Part shown: positions 42,392 through 52,145 of the stretch, piece by piece
How the letters are laid out: every line of letters starts with the position of its first letter
How positions within the stretch are numbered: the first letter of the stretch is position 1
DNA from: CAZAPG01 sp964486935
Lineage (GTDB): Bacteria; Chloroflexota; Anaerolineae; 4572-78; J111
Direction: 5' to 3'
DNA length: 64,000 nt
NCBI GenBank assembly: GCA_964486935.1
Contig: CAZAPG010000013.1
Span: 75,958-139,957, forward strand
The notes under the pieces: model-generated
Told to the model about the DNA's origin: nothing
Database searches by the model: none
The model's input: only the letters and a program-made list of their open reading frames with translations
Program-made: the position numbers and the translations under genes

Positions 42392-43465
42392 ATGCTAGAA
42401 AAACTTGCGGCTGTAGAAGCCCGCTATAATGAATTAACCCAATTATTGGCTACTTCTCAAGTGACCAGTAACCCTGAACTGTTGATGAAGTATGGGCAGG
42501 AGCACGCCAACCTGCAACCGATGGTAGATGCTTATCATCGCTACCGGGCCGTTTTAACCCAGCAAAAAGAAACCCGGGAAATGCTGCAAGACGACCTCGA
42601 CGACGACATGCGGCTGATGGCCCGCGAAGAACTGGAGTCTTTGGCAGAAGAGCAAGAAGAACTGGAGATAAAGCTGCGTTTAATGCTGCTGCCCCAGGAC
42701 CCCAATGACGAGAAAAACGTTATTGTTGAGATTAGAGCCGGGGCCGGCGGCGACGAAGCCGGCCTTTTTGCCGCCGACCTGTTTCGCATTTACAGCCATT
42801 ACGCCGAAAATCAGGGCTGGAAGGTTTCCGTACTGAGCAAAAACGAGTCGGGCATTGGCGGTTTTAAGGAAATTATCTTTCAGGTTACGGGCAGGGGCGC
42901 GTATTCAAAACTAAAATACGAAAGCGGCGTCCACCGGGTGCAGCGCGTCCCCCAAACCGAAAGCGGCGGGCGCATTCACACCTCTACCGCTACCGTGGCC
43001 GTGCTGCCAGAAATGGACGAGGTTGAAGTAGAAATCGACCCCAACGAGGTTCGCATCGACGTGTTTCGCTCATCCGGGCCGGGCGGGCAAAGCGTCAACA
43101 CCACCGACTCAGCCGTGCGCTTGACCCACATTCCCACCGGCATTGTTATTAGCTGCCAGGATGAAAAAAGCCAGTTGCAAAACCGGGCCAAAGCCTTTGA
43201 TATTTTGCGGGCGCGCCTGTATGATATAGAACAACGCCGTTTAGAAGAAGAGCAAGGCTCGGCCCGGCGCTCTCAGGTGGGCAGCGGCAGCCGCAGCGAA
43301 AAAATACGCACCTACAACTTTCCGCAAACCCGCGTTACCGACCACCGCATTGGCTTTACCAGCCATCGCCTGGAGAATATTCTTAACGGCGAAATTGACG
43401 ACTTTATCGAAGCCCTGACCGAAGCCGACCAGGAGGAAAGACTGGAACAACTGGCCGAAGCCTGA
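42392..43465 (+). CDS. prfA: Peptide chain release factor 1
   Basis: This 357-residue release factor has the peptidyl-hydrolysis motif GGQ (231-233 in 'SSGPGGQSVNTTDSAVR') and the PxT stop-codon recognition tripeptide PQT (187-189 in 'VQRVPQTESGG'), which marks RF1 (UAA/UAG). The ATG at 42392 after GGGGA is chosen; the upstream in-frame extension has no family similarity. prmC, whose product methylates the GGQ glutamine, is 80 bp downstream beyond a terminator-like hairpin. Confidence 0.96.
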   Translation: MLEKLAAVEARYNELTQLLATSQVTSNPELLMKYGQEHANLQPMVDAYHRYRAVLTQQKETREMLQDDLDDDMRLMAREELESLAEEQEELEIKLRLMLLPQDPNDEKNVIVEIRAGAGGDEAGLFAADLFRIYSHYAENQGWKVSVLSKNESGIGGFKEIIFQVTGRGAYSKLKYESGVHRVQRVPQTESGGRIHTSTATVAVLPEMDEVEVEIDPNEVRIDVFRSSGPGGQSVNTTDSAVRLTHIPTGIVISCQDEKSQLQNRAKAFDILRARLYDIEQRRLEEEQGSARRSQVGSGSRSEKIRTYNFPQTRVTDHRIGFTSHRLENILNGEIDDFIEALTEADQEERLEQLAEA

Positions 43466-43481
43466 TATTTGGCGCTTTTCA

Positions 43482-43536
43482 GCCGCAGCCACGGCCAGCA
43501 GCTTGCCGGCCGTTTTGGTAGCTGCGGCATTTTTGT
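43482..43536 (+). terminator. Nested hairpin terminator after prfA
   Basis: GCCGCAGC (43482-43489) pairs with GCTGCGGC (43521-43528), and inside it ACGGCC (43491-43496) with GGCCGT (43508-43513). ATTTTTGTTT follows. It may attenuate rather than fully separate prfA and prmC. Confidence 0.65.
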
Positions 43537-43545
43537 TTAATTGCC

Positions 43546-44445
43546 ATGGTACCCAACTGCTCTGTAACCCAGGCCCTAAAGTGGGCCAGCCAGCAACTGG
43601 CCGCCGCCGGCATCCAAACGCCGCGCCTGGATGCCGAGGTGCTGCTGGCCTATACCTTAAACCGGGAAAAGAGCTGGCTCTACATTCACCCTCACTTTCA
43701 GCTTGACCCCCACCACTCTGCCGCTTTCTCCAACCTTGTTTCTCGCCGGCAAGCCCGCGAACCGGTGGCTTACATTATCGGCCACAAAGAATTTTATGGC
43801 CTCGATTTTTGGGTCAACCGGCATGCGCTAATCCCACGGCCAGAAACAGAGCTACTGGTTGAAACAGCCCTGGCGCAGGCAAGTCACATTAATAAAACAT
43901 TAAGCATTAGCGGTAATAGTAGTAAACGCCTGTTAATTGCCGATGTTGGCGCGGGCAGCGGTTGTATTGCCATCACCCTGGCCCGGCACTTAACCACAGC
44001 CAGAGTGCTGGCTGGCGATATTTCGGCGCAGGCGTTACAATTGGCCCGGCAAAATGCCGTCCGGCATCGGGTGGCGGCTCAAATTACGTTTTTGCAGGGC
44101 GACATGTTAACGCCGCTGGCCGCGCCCATCGACATGATTGTGAGCAACCCGCCCTACGTTAGCCGGCCAGAACTAAAAGATGTGATGCCGGAGGTAAACC
44201 GGTACGAGCCGCAGCAGGCCCTTGATGGCGGGCCGGATGGGTTAGATATCATCCGCCGGTTAGTTGGTCAGGCGGCCCAAAAACTGGGTTGCCCCGGCAG
44301 CTTGCTGGTAGAAATTGGCTACCGGCAGGGCCAACAGGCAAAAATTTTGGCAAAAGATTTCTTTCCCAACGCCACTATCGAGATAAAAAAAGATTTAGCC
44401 GGCCTGGACAGGCTGCTGGTTGTGCAAAATATTCAGGCCGGTTGA
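43546..44445 (+). CDS. prmC: Release factor glutamine methyltransferase PrmC/HemK
   Basis: This 299-residue SAM methyltransferase has an N-terminal helical domain (about 1-90), the SAM loop 'IADVGAGSGCIAITLARH' (131-148) and the catalytic NPPY (201-204). It methylates Gln in the GGQ motif of release factors. The pairing with prfA is classic. The ATG at 43546 has no obvious ribosome-binding site. Its stop is 21 bp before the glycoside-hydrolase gene. Confidence 0.93.
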   Translation: MVPNCSVTQALKWASQQLAAAGIQTPRLDAEVLLAYTLNREKSWLYIHPHFQLDPHHSAAFSNLVSRRQAREPVAYIIGHKEFYGLDFWVNRHALIPRPETELLVETALAQASHINKTLSISGNSSKRLLIADVGAGSGCIAITLARHLTTARVLAGDISAQALQLARQNAVRHRVAAQITFLQGDMLTPLAAPIDMIVSNPPYVSRPELKDVMPEVNRYEPQQALDGGPDGLDIIRRLVGQAAQKLGCPGSLLVEIGYRQGQQAKILAKDFFPNATIEIKKDLAGLDRLLVVQNIQAG

Positions 44446-44466
44446 TATAAATTCACCTAAAAAATT

Positions 44467-47418
44467 ATGATCCAAAAACATCCCTTAACTCACTTTGTTG
44501 AATCAATACTGGAAGGCCCCCTGGGTAGCTTTTTTGTAAACTTTCTGCTCATCCCCCTGCTGGCCGGCATGGTGCTGCTGCTTCCGCCCGTTTCACTGGC
44601 AGACCGGCTGTTAAGCCTGGGTTATGAAAAAATCGGGGTCAACGGCGGCAGCTTTCAGCACGATAGCGGGCTTGAAGTAAACTTTCTGCCGGAAGGAGTC
44701 AAAGAACCCTTTCACATTAAACTGAATGTAGTGCCGCGCACCACCTTTTTAGAGGGCGCTGCCGGCAACCGGCTGATTAGAGCCGCCGAAAGCATGCCCT
44801 CGAACTTGATTATGAAAAGCCCCTTCTACCAGCTTCAGCTAAAGTGGCGAGACCGGGCGCCGGAAAAAGTTGTCTTAAGCGTTCCCCTGCCCAGAGATGT
44901 TGAAGCGCCCCACCTGCTCGACCTGTACGCCTGGAATGGCCAAAGCTGGGAATGGCTGCCCAACACCAAATTTACCGGCGAAGGCATTATTGAATCACAG
45001 ATAGAGTTTTTGCCAGAGTCGGTGGTGGTTATGGAGACTCACCCCATCAACCCCAATGTGTCTACCAACTACACCCTCAACATGCCCATTTCTGACAACC
45101 TCAAAAATACCCTGGTTGAAGTTAATCCGCAGGGACTCTTTTTGGGCGATGGCGGCAAAATAGAAGGCAGCCTGCAAGCCCTGCCGCCGGAAATTGAAAA
45201 CTCCACGCTGCTGGTTATCCCCACCATTCGCAACTGGGATAACAGGGGCGCGCTTCGCTCGGATTTAATTGACAACATGCTGGTTGATGACATTGCCCAG
45301 GAGCGGCACATCCGGGCCATTGTCGATTTGGTGCAGCGTAATGCCTACCAGGGTATTGATTTGGATTATCGCGGCATCAGCCCGGGACTGCGCCAGGAAT
45401 ACAGCGCCTTTTTAGCCAAATTAAACAATGCCCTGCCCGATAACAAACTCCTTTCGGTGCGGGTCGAATTTCCCCACCAGGTTTCGCCCCAGGATTGGGA
45501 ATCTGGCGCGTATGATTGGCAGGCCATTGGCCGGCTGGCCGATGTGGTCAAAGTGCCCACCGCGCCCGACCCTCGGGCTTACGCGCCGGGCGGCCAGATG
45601 GAGGCCCTGCTGGATTGGGCCGTGGGGCAGGTCAACCGCTACAAAATTCAGTTACTTCTCTCAACCCGTAGCACCGAACAAGTCAACAATGTTATCCGTA
45701 CTATCAGCTACCAGCAGGCGCTTGAACCCATTGGCAGCGTAACCCTGATTGGCGATAGCGAGGTGGCTTTGCCCGGCCAGGAGCTTGATTTTACCCTGGC
45801 CGGCCTGCAAGAGTCTACCGGTATTCAGTTTGACCCGGCCAGCGGCGCTTACTGGTACGCCTACCTTGATGATAACGACGTGCAGCGCACCGTATATCTG
45901 GAAAACGCGGCCAGTATTGCCCGCAAACTGCAATTTGTAGCCAGATACAATTTGCGAGGGGTAGCCATTGAAAACCTGCTGGATGAAAGCAACGATGCCC
46001 AAATTTGGAACGTCATTCGCCAATTTCTCGATTTGGTGATTCCGCCGGTCGAGAGCCAATATTCGGTGGTGTGGCGGGTGCAAAGCGAAGATGGCGGCAT
46101 AGTGGCCGAACAAATAGCCGATTTAAGCAACCCCAACTACAAATGGGTTGTGCCCGAAGGTAGCGCCAGTTTTCAGGTAGGCGCGGCAATTGCCTCTGGC
46201 CGCGATAGCTCCGTGGCCGTGCCCCGGGGCAGCATTGCCGTATTGGTGGCAACACCCACCCCTACCCCCAGCCCCACGCCCGAACCCTCGCCCACGCCCG
46301 AACCTACATCTACGCCCAGGCCCCAACCCACCCCCGTCCCCGTTGAAGAAGCGCCCGCCCCAGAAGCAGAGCCAGCCCCCCCCGAAGGCCCCGCTCCCAT
46401 AGCGCCCTCCAAAGGCAACCTGCCCTTTGCCTATGGCATTCAGGTTGACCCGCGAGGCAACACGCCTACCAATATCAGCTTACTTAAAGGCATGGGCTTT
46501 ACCTGGGTTAAATTCCAAATGGCCTGGAAAGATGTCGAATCATCGCCGGGCAACTACTCCTGGGGCATGTGGGATGAAGTCATCAACCAATACAGCGCCA
46601 ACGGCATCGAGATATTGCTCAGTATCCCCAAAGCGCCCGATTGGGCGCGTCCACCCGATGACGACAAAAGCGTAGAAGGCCCGCCGCAAGACCCGGCCAC
46701 ATACGCCAACTTTGTGGCCCAGGTTGCCAGCCGCTACGCCGGCAAGGTTCAGGCCATTGAGGTGTGGAACGAGCAAAACCTGTACTACGAGGCCGGCGGG
46801 CATGGACGCATCAACCCAGCCGTCTATACAGAACTGCTCAAGCAATCATACAACGCCATTAAGGCGGCCAACCCGGATATGATTGTAGTGAGCGGGGCGC
46901 TCACGCCCACCGGCGCGCCGCCGCCTGCCGCCATGGACGACCTGGAATATCTGCGGCAAATGTACGCCAACGGAGCCAAAGGCTATTTTGACGCCGTAGG
47001 CGCGCACCCCAGCGGTTTTGCCAACCCGCCCGATGCCCTCTACCAGGGCGGCGATTTTGACCCCACCCGGGGCTACGACGACCACCGCAGTTTCTTCTTC
47101 CGCAACACCATGGAGGAATATCGCCGCATTATGGTAGAAAACGGCGACGGCGACAAAACCATCTGGCCCACCGAGTTTGGCTGGCCGGTGTGGCGCTTCC
47201 ACGGCGATGCCCGTTTCTCGTTTGCGCAACAAAACTCCATTGAAAAACAGGCGCAATACACCGTGCAGGCTTACCAAATGGCCAAACAGTGGGGCTGGGT
47301 TGGGGCCATGTTCCTGTGGAACCTGGATTACAACGTTACCGCCGGCAACACCGAGCTGGCCAACTTTGGCATCGCCGGCACACCTACTTACGATGCCCTG
47401 GCCGCCATGCCCAAGTAG
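44467..47418 (+). CDS. Exported glycoside-hydrolase-like protein A (GH18-like plus GH39/GH5-like TIM barrel)
   Basis: This 983-residue protein has an N-terminal hydrophobic segment (about 17-40), an Ig-like region and a GH18-like barrel (about 245-500). There the catalytic DxxDxDxE motif reads GID298-L-D300-Y-R302, so the acid Glu is replaced by Arg. A Pro/Thr linker (about 595-650) leads to a C-terminal clan-A-type barrel. Likely acid/base E769 is in 'VWNEQN' and nucleophile E903 in 'WPTEFGWP', resembling PslG/GH39-type enzymes. It probably cleaves or binds a surface polysaccharide. It is tandem with a close paralogue. Substrate unknown. Confidence 0.78.
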   Translation: MIQKHPLTHFVESILEGPLGSFFVNFLLIPLLAGMVLLLPPVSLADRLLSLGYEKIGVNGGSFQHDSGLEVNFLPEGVKEPFHIKLNVVPRTTFLEGAAGNRLIRAAESMPSNLIMKSPFYQLQLKWRDRAPEKVVLSVPLPRDVEAPHLLDLYAWNGQSWEWLPNTKFTGEGIIESQIEFLPESVVVMETHPINPNVSTNYTLNMPISDNLKNTLVEVNPQGLFLGDGGKIEGSLQALPPEIENSTLLVIPTIRNWDNRGALRSDLIDNMLVDDIAQERHIRAIVDLVQRNAYQGIDLDYRGISPGLRQEYSAFLAKLNNALPDNKLLSVRVEFPHQVSPQDWESGAYDWQAIGRLADVVKVPTAPDPRAYAPGGQMEALLDWAVGQVNRYKIQLLLSTRSTEQVNNVIRTISYQQALEPIGSVTLIGDSEVALPGQELDFTLAGLQESTGIQFDPASGAYWYAYLDDNDVQRTVYLENAASIARKLQFVARYNLRGVAIENLLDESNDAQIWNVIRQFLDLVIPPVESQYSVVWRVQSEDGGIVAEQIADLSNPNYKWVVPEGSASFQVGAAIASGRDSSVAVPRGSIAVLVATPTPTPSPTPEPSPTPEPTSTPRPQPTPVPVEEAPAPEAEPAPPEGPAPIAPSKGNLPFAYGIQVDPRGNTPTNISLLKGMGFTWVKFQMAWKDVESSPGNYSWGMWDEVINQYSANGIEILLSIPKAPDWARPPDDDKSVEGPPQDPATYANFVAQVASRYAGKVQAIEVWNEQNLYYEAGGHGRINPAVYTELLKQSYNAIKAANPDMIVVSGALTPTGAPPPAAMDDLEYLRQMYANGAKGYFDAVGAHPSGFANPPDALYQGGDFDPTRGYDDHRSFFFRNTMEEYRRIMVENGDGDKTIWPTEFGWPVWRFHGDARFSFAQQNSIEKQAQYTVQAYQMAKQWGWVGAMFLWNLDYNVTAGNTELANFGIAGTPTYDALAAMPK

Positions 47419-47423
47419 TAATA

Positions 47424-47444
47424 AGGCAAAATTGCCTGTTTTTT
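47424..47444 (+). terminator. Short hairpin terminator after gene A
   Basis: AGGCA (47424-47428) and TGCCT (47433-47437) form a 5-bp stem followed by a T-rich run. Confidence 0.5.
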
Positions 47445-47525
47445 CTTTTGCCTTTTTTGATGATATATTTATACTATACTACCTGCATTAACCAGCCTGA
47501 GCGGTTATAAATTTGCTGCTCTTTT

Positions 47526-47556
47526 AAAATCCTCTCTGCCTGTGCAGGGGGATTTT
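47526..47556 (+). other. Hairpin upstream of the second paralogue
   Basis: AAAATCC (47526-47532) pairs with GGATTTT (47550-47556) with an inner CTGC/GCAG. It may be a terminator or a leader structure of the next gene. Confidence 0.45.
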
Positions 47557-47620
47557 AATTTAACCTGCAAAGATTATTTTTTGCAGTTGGAGTGAAGGAA
47601 GGAAGGAAGAGGCGTTTAAG

Positions 47621-50569
47621 ATGTCATCAAATTCAAGTCGAATGGCAAATCCATTTGAACTGGTTCTGGAGAGCCGGCTGGGCGGAGTTGTAATTAACTT
47701 TGTATTGATTCCGCTGCTCATATTGAGCGCGTTGGTGCTGCCCCCCATCTCGCTGCCCGATAGATTACTGAGTATTGGTTACGAACGAATCAGCCGCGAC
47801 GGCGGCGCTATTCAAGACCCCGACGGCACCCAAATTACCTTTTTGCCAGAGGGGGTCAACCGCTCCTTTCGGGTTAAACTAACAGCCGTGCCCCGCAGCC
47901 TGTTTTTAGAAGGGGCAGCCGGCGGCGACCTGCTCGAAGCCGCCGAAAATATTCCCCCTAACCTCATTATGAAAAGCCCCTACTACAACATTCAGCTAAA
48001 AGGGGCCAACCCCGAAGCCGTTATCATCAGAATCCCCATCCCCAACGAGTCCGAGCCGTACAGCACTCTGGATTTATATAGCTGGAACGGCGAAAATTGG
48101 GAGTGGCTACCCCACCAGAAAATCCTGGCCGAAGATGTCATCGAAGCGCAGTTGGATTTTTTGCCTCAATCTGTAGTTGCCATGCAAACCCAGCCGGTTA
48201 ACCCCAACATCTCCACCGATTTTGCCCCCAATAATCCCCTGCCCGAAGGCGTCAGCGACACCCTGATTGAAATTAACCCGCAGGGATATTACCTTGAATC
48301 CGATGGCAGAATCACCGGCGATATTGGCCAATTGCCGCCCCAGCTTCAGAATGGCAGTATGATTGTTATCCCCACCCTGCGCAACTGGCTTGCCGATGGC
48401 TCTATTCGCTCGGATTTAATTGACAATATGCTCATCGACCCGGAAGCCCGCCAGCAGCACATTCAACTAATTGTTGAACTGGTTGAAGGTAACGACTACC
48501 CCGGCATCGACATTGACTACCGGGGCGTCAGCCCGGAGTTGGGCCGCGAGTTTACCTTCTTTTTAGAAAACCTGCGCGAGGCCCTGCCCGATAACCGGCA
48601 GCTATCCGTGCGGGTAGAAGTTCCTCAACAGGTTTCCGCCGACACCTGGGAAACCGGCGCTTACAACTGGCGGGCCATTGGCCGCATTGCCAATGTGGTA
48701 AAACTCCCCACCTCGCCCGACCCCCGCGCCTATGCCGCCGGCGGCCAGATGGAGGCCATGCTCAATTGGGCAACCGGCGAGATTAATCGCTACAAAATTC
48801 AACTACTGCTCAACACCCTCAGCACCGAGCAAGCCAACGGCATTACCCGCAATGTAAGTTATCAAGACGCGCTGAACCCGGTAGGCGCCGTGTCTATTGT
48901 GGGCGGCGAAAATGTCGTCGGCCCCGGCCAGCCGGTCGATTTTACCCTGGCCGGCCTTGAAGCCTCTACCGGCATTCAGTTTGACTCCAACAGCGGCACT
49001 TACTGGTACGCCTACCTGGATGAAAACAACGTGCAGCACACTATTTATCTTGAAAACGCGGCCAGCATTGCCCGCAAACTGCAATTTATTGCCCAGTACA
49101 ACCTGCGCGGCGTGGCCATTCAAAACCTGCTGGATGAAAACAACGATAACCAAATTTGGCCGGTGGTTCAAAAATTTGCCGATCTGGTCATTCCGCCGGT
49201 TGAAAACCAATACTCGGTGGTATGGCAGGTGCAAAACCAGGAAGGCGGCGTTATTGCCGAAGAAATTGTTGATTTGAGCAATCCCGGCTATCGCTGGACC
49301 GCTCCCCAGGCCGGCGGCTCTTATGAAATTCACGCCGCCATTCGCTCTAACCAGGATGCCACCAACGCCATCCCCAAAGGCGGCGTGGCGGTATTGGTAG
49401 CCACGCCCACCCCCGAACCCACGCCCACCCCCGAACCCACCCCCACCCCCGAACCTTCACCTACCCCCGAACCGGCAGCCCCGGCCCAACCGGCTCCGCA
49501 ACAGCAACAGCCGCAACCGCAGCCGCAGCAACCGGCTCCGGCGCCTGCTGTGGCCTCGGCCGTGGGCGATTTGCCCTTTGATTACGGTATTCAGGCCGAC
49601 CCGCGCGGCAACACCCCCAACAACATCGCCCTGATTAAAGGCATGGGCTTCAACTGGGTTAAATTCCAAATGGCCTGGAAAGATGTTGAGCCGGCCCCCG
49701 GTACCTTCAACTGGGATTTTTGGGATAATGTTATCGGCGCTTACAACGCCAACGGCATCAAGGTGCTGCTCAGTATCCCCAAAGCGCCCGATTGGGCGCG
49801 TCCGTCCGACGACGACAAAAGCGTAGAAGGCCCGCCGCAAGACCCGCTCAAATACGCCGAATTTGTGGGGCGAGTAGCAGCCCGCTACAAGGGCAAAGTG
49901 CAGGCCATCGAGGTATGGAACGAGCAAAACCTGTATTACGAGGCCGGCGGGCAGGGCCGCATTAACCCGGCGGCTTACACCGAACTGCTCAAACTATCCT
50001 ACACCGCCATCAAATCGGTTAACCCGGAAATGATAGTGGTGGCCGGCGCGCTCACGCCTACCGGCGCGCCGCCGCCCGTAGCCCTCGATGACCTGGAATA
50101 TCTGCGGCAAATGTACGCCAACGGGGCCAAAGGTCATTTTGACGCGCTGGGCGCGCACCCCAGCGGCTTTGCCAACTCGCCCGATGCCCTCTACCAGGGC
50201 GGCGATTTTGACCCCAACCGGGGCTACGACGACCACCGCAGCTTCTTCTTCCGCAACACCATGGAAGAATATCGCCGGATTATGGTAGAAAACGGCGACG
50301 GCAACAAAACCATCTGGCCCACCGAATTTGGCTGGCCGGTGTGGCGCTTTCAGGGTGATGAACGCTTTGTGTTTGCCCAGGAAAACTCTATTGAAGAGCA
50401 AGCCCAATACACCGTGCGAGCTTATCAAATGGCCAAAGAGTGGGGCTGGGTTGGCGCCATGTTCCTGTGGAATTTGGATTACAACGTAACTTCGGCCAAC
50501 ACCGAGTTGGCCAATTTTGGCATCGCCGGCACTCCTACCTACGACGCTCTGGCCGCCATGCCCAAATAA
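47621..50569 (+). CDS. Exported glycoside-hydrolase-like protein B, tandem paralogue of A
   Basis: This 982-residue protein has the same order as gene A: N-terminal membrane segment (about 25-45), Ig-like region and a GH18-like barrel with GID297-I-D299-Y-R301 (catalytic Glu replaced by Arg). A Pro/Glu/Gln linker (about 590-650) leads to a C-terminal barrel with E768 ('VWNEQN') and E902 ('WPTEFGWP'). The C-terminal domain is closely similar to A even at DNA level. The linkers differ most (QQQQPQPQPQQ here). AAGAGGCG precedes the ATG. A strong terminator follows at 50591. Probably the same or a related substrate. Confidence 0.78.
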   Translation: MSSNSSRMANPFELVLESRLGGVVINFVLIPLLILSALVLPPISLPDRLLSIGYERISRDGGAIQDPDGTQITFLPEGVNRSFRVKLTAVPRSLFLEGAAGGDLLEAAENIPPNLIMKSPYYNIQLKGANPEAVIIRIPIPNESEPYSTLDLYSWNGENWEWLPHQKILAEDVIEAQLDFLPQSVVAMQTQPVNPNISTDFAPNNPLPEGVSDTLIEINPQGYYLESDGRITGDIGQLPPQLQNGSMIVIPTLRNWLADGSIRSDLIDNMLIDPEARQQHIQLIVELVEGNDYPGIDIDYRGVSPELGREFTFFLENLREALPDNRQLSVRVEVPQQVSADTWETGAYNWRAIGRIANVVKLPTSPDPRAYAAGGQMEAMLNWATGEINRYKIQLLLNTLSTEQANGITRNVSYQDALNPVGAVSIVGGENVVGPGQPVDFTLAGLEASTGIQFDSNSGTYWYAYLDENNVQHTIYLENAASIARKLQFIAQYNLRGVAIQNLLDENNDNQIWPVVQKFADLVIPPVENQYSVVWQVQNQEGGVIAEEIVDLSNPGYRWTAPQAGGSYEIHAAIRSNQDATNAIPKGGVAVLVATPTPEPTPTPEPTPTPEPSPTPEPAAPAQPAPQQQQPQPQPQQPAPAPAVASAVGDLPFDYGIQADPRGNTPNNIALIKGMGFNWVKFQMAWKDVEPAPGTFNWDFWDNVIGAYNANGIKVLLSIPKAPDWARPSDDDKSVEGPPQDPLKYAEFVGRVAARYKGKVQAIEVWNEQNLYYEAGGQGRINPAAYTELLKLSYTAIKSVNPEMIVVAGALTPTGAPPPVALDDLEYLRQMYANGAKGHFDALGAHPSGFANSPDALYQGGDFDPNRGYDDHRSFFFRNTMEEYRRIMVENGDGNKTIWPTEFGWPVWRFQGDERFVFAQENSIEEQAQYTVRAYQMAKEWGWVGAMFLWNLDYNVTSANTELANFGIAGTPTYDALAAMPK

Positions 50570-50590
50570 ATCTATCAAGCAATGCTTTAA

Positions 50591-50638
50591 GCCTGGGGCA
50601 GGGCAGTTATTTTTACTCATCATGCCCCAGGCTTTTTT
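50591..50638 (+). terminator. Rho-independent terminator after gene B
   Basis: GCCTGGGGCA (50591-50600) pairs with TGCCCCAGGC (50623-50632), followed by TTTTTTG. Confidence 0.85.
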
Positions 50639-50677
50639 GTCAGCAATTATTGACCCGCGTTTTCAAAGGATTACCAA

Positions 50678-52087
50678 ATGGGATATCAACGAGGTTTACA
50701 ACCCCAAAAAAAAGGTTTTAACTTTCTGCTGTTCTTACCCATTTTAGGGGGACTTGCCATTGCCGTGGTGCTATGCGCCGCCGCCGCTTTTGCAATATGG
50801 GCTATTGTTTTTTATCAGCCCGAAGCCCCGGCCAGCCGGCCAACCCCAACCCCTACCCTTAAAGTTGTACGCTTTAACGAAGATGGCGAAGAAACGGAGC
50901 CGGTTGCCGCCGCTACCCCGAACTCGCCTGCGCCACAGCCGGGCGACTCGCCGGCGGCTTCAGACAATCCCGGCAGCGAGAGTCCAACCTTTCCGGTACC
51001 CACCATCAACACCGAACCCGTCACCATGACTTCGCCCGATTACGGCATGCAGGTTTTTCTCTTCTGGCAGGCCGAAATTGCCGACCGCGACCTGAAACTG
51101 GTGCAGGATGCCGGGTTTCGCTGGGTTAAACAAGAGTTTGCCTGGCGAGAAATTGAACCGGTCCAAAAGGGTGATTTTGACTGGAGCCGCACCGACCGCA
51201 TTATGGACCAGATTGACTCCCACGGCCTCAAGGTAATTGTTCGCCTGGGCGTTCAGCCCGAATGGGCCGGCGGAGGCTTTCCAGAAATTGGCCCGCCCAA
51301 CAACCTGCAAGATTTTGCCGACTACGCCCGCGCCGTAGCTACGCGCTACAAAGGCCGCATCGACGCCTACCAAATCTGGAACGAACCCAACCTGTCGCGT
51401 GAATGGGGCAACCGCCCCCCCAATGCCGCCGAATACACCGAAATGCTCAAAGTAACCTACGAGGCCATCAAATCGGTAGACCCCTACCCCATCATTATCA
51501 GCGCCGGTATGGCCCCCACCACCCGCAACGACGACGTAGCCCGGCCCGATACCTACTACATTCAAGAAATGTACGATGCCGGCGCCCAACCCTATTTTGA
51601 CGCCCTGGGCGCGCACGGCCCCGGTTACGCCTCGCCGCCGGAAACCGACCCGGCAGAAATTGCCCGCACCCCCGGCCTGGCCAACCCCGGCGACTTCAAA
51701 CCGGAAAATAACGTGCCCGAAGAGTTGCGCCGGGTTTACGGCTTTCGCCACGTTGAAGACGTTCGCCAGATAATGGTCAACAACGGCGATACCGGCAAGC
51801 AGGTGGTTCTGCTGGAATTTGGCTGGACTATTGACCCCCGGCCAGACTCGCCCTATCGCTGGCACGCCGTTACCGCCGAGCAGCAGGCCCAATATTTTGA
51901 GCGAGCCTACGCCTACGCCAAACAAAACTGGCGGCCCTGGATTGGCATTATGAGCCTTATCTACATTGCCGACCCCCAATGGACCATGAACGACGAGCAA
52001 ACCTACTGGAGCATCGTTTACCCCACCTACCCGGAACTCACCGCCGCCCCGGCCTACTTTGGCCTGAAAAATATGCCCAAAGATTAA
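50678..52087 (+). CDS. Membrane-anchored glycoside-hydrolase-like protein (GH39/GH5-like)
   Basis: This 469-residue protein has one N-terminal membrane segment (about 16-45), a Pro/Thr linker (about 50-110) and a TIM-barrel domain. Likely acid/base is E236 ('YQIWNEPNLSREW') and nucleophile E380 ('VVLLEFGWTID'). It is related to the C-terminal domains of the two upstream genes but lacks the GH18-like part. AAAGGA precedes the ATG. It is the third of three such enzymes in a row. A role in remodelling an exopolysaccharide is inferred from context. Confidence 0.78.
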   Translation: MGYQRGLQPQKKGFNFLLFLPILGGLAIAVVLCAAAAFAIWAIVFYQPEAPASRPTPTPTLKVVRFNEDGEETEPVAAATPNSPAPQPGDSPAASDNPGSESPTFPVPTINTEPVTMTSPDYGMQVFLFWQAEIADRDLKLVQDAGFRWVKQEFAWREIEPVQKGDFDWSRTDRIMDQIDSHGLKVIVRLGVQPEWAGGGFPEIGPPNNLQDFADYARAVATRYKGRIDAYQIWNEPNLSREWGNRPPNAAEYTEMLKVTYEAIKSVDPYPIIISAGMAPTTRNDDVARPDTYYIQEMYDAGAQPYFDALGAHGPGYASPPETDPAEIARTPGLANPGDFKPENNVPEELRRVYGFRHVEDVRQIMVNNGDTGKQVVLLEFGWTIDPRPDSPYRWHAVTAEQQAQYFERAYAYAKQNWRPWIGIMSLIYIADPQWTMNDEQTYWSIVYPTYPELTAAPAYFGLKNMPKD

Positions 52088-52090
52088 CCC

Positions 52091-52145
52091 GTGAAACGTG
52101 AAGCGTGATGAAAAATAATAGACCGGTCTCTGCTTCACGTTTCAC
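52091..52145. repeat. CGTGAAACG-type palindromic repeat, copy 3
   Basis: GTGAAACGTGAAGC (52091-52104) is perfectly complementary to 52132-52145, with a 27-nt loop and CTTTTTCTC after it. The ATG of the next gene lies in the loop. It could also terminate the upstream transcript. Confidence 0.7.
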
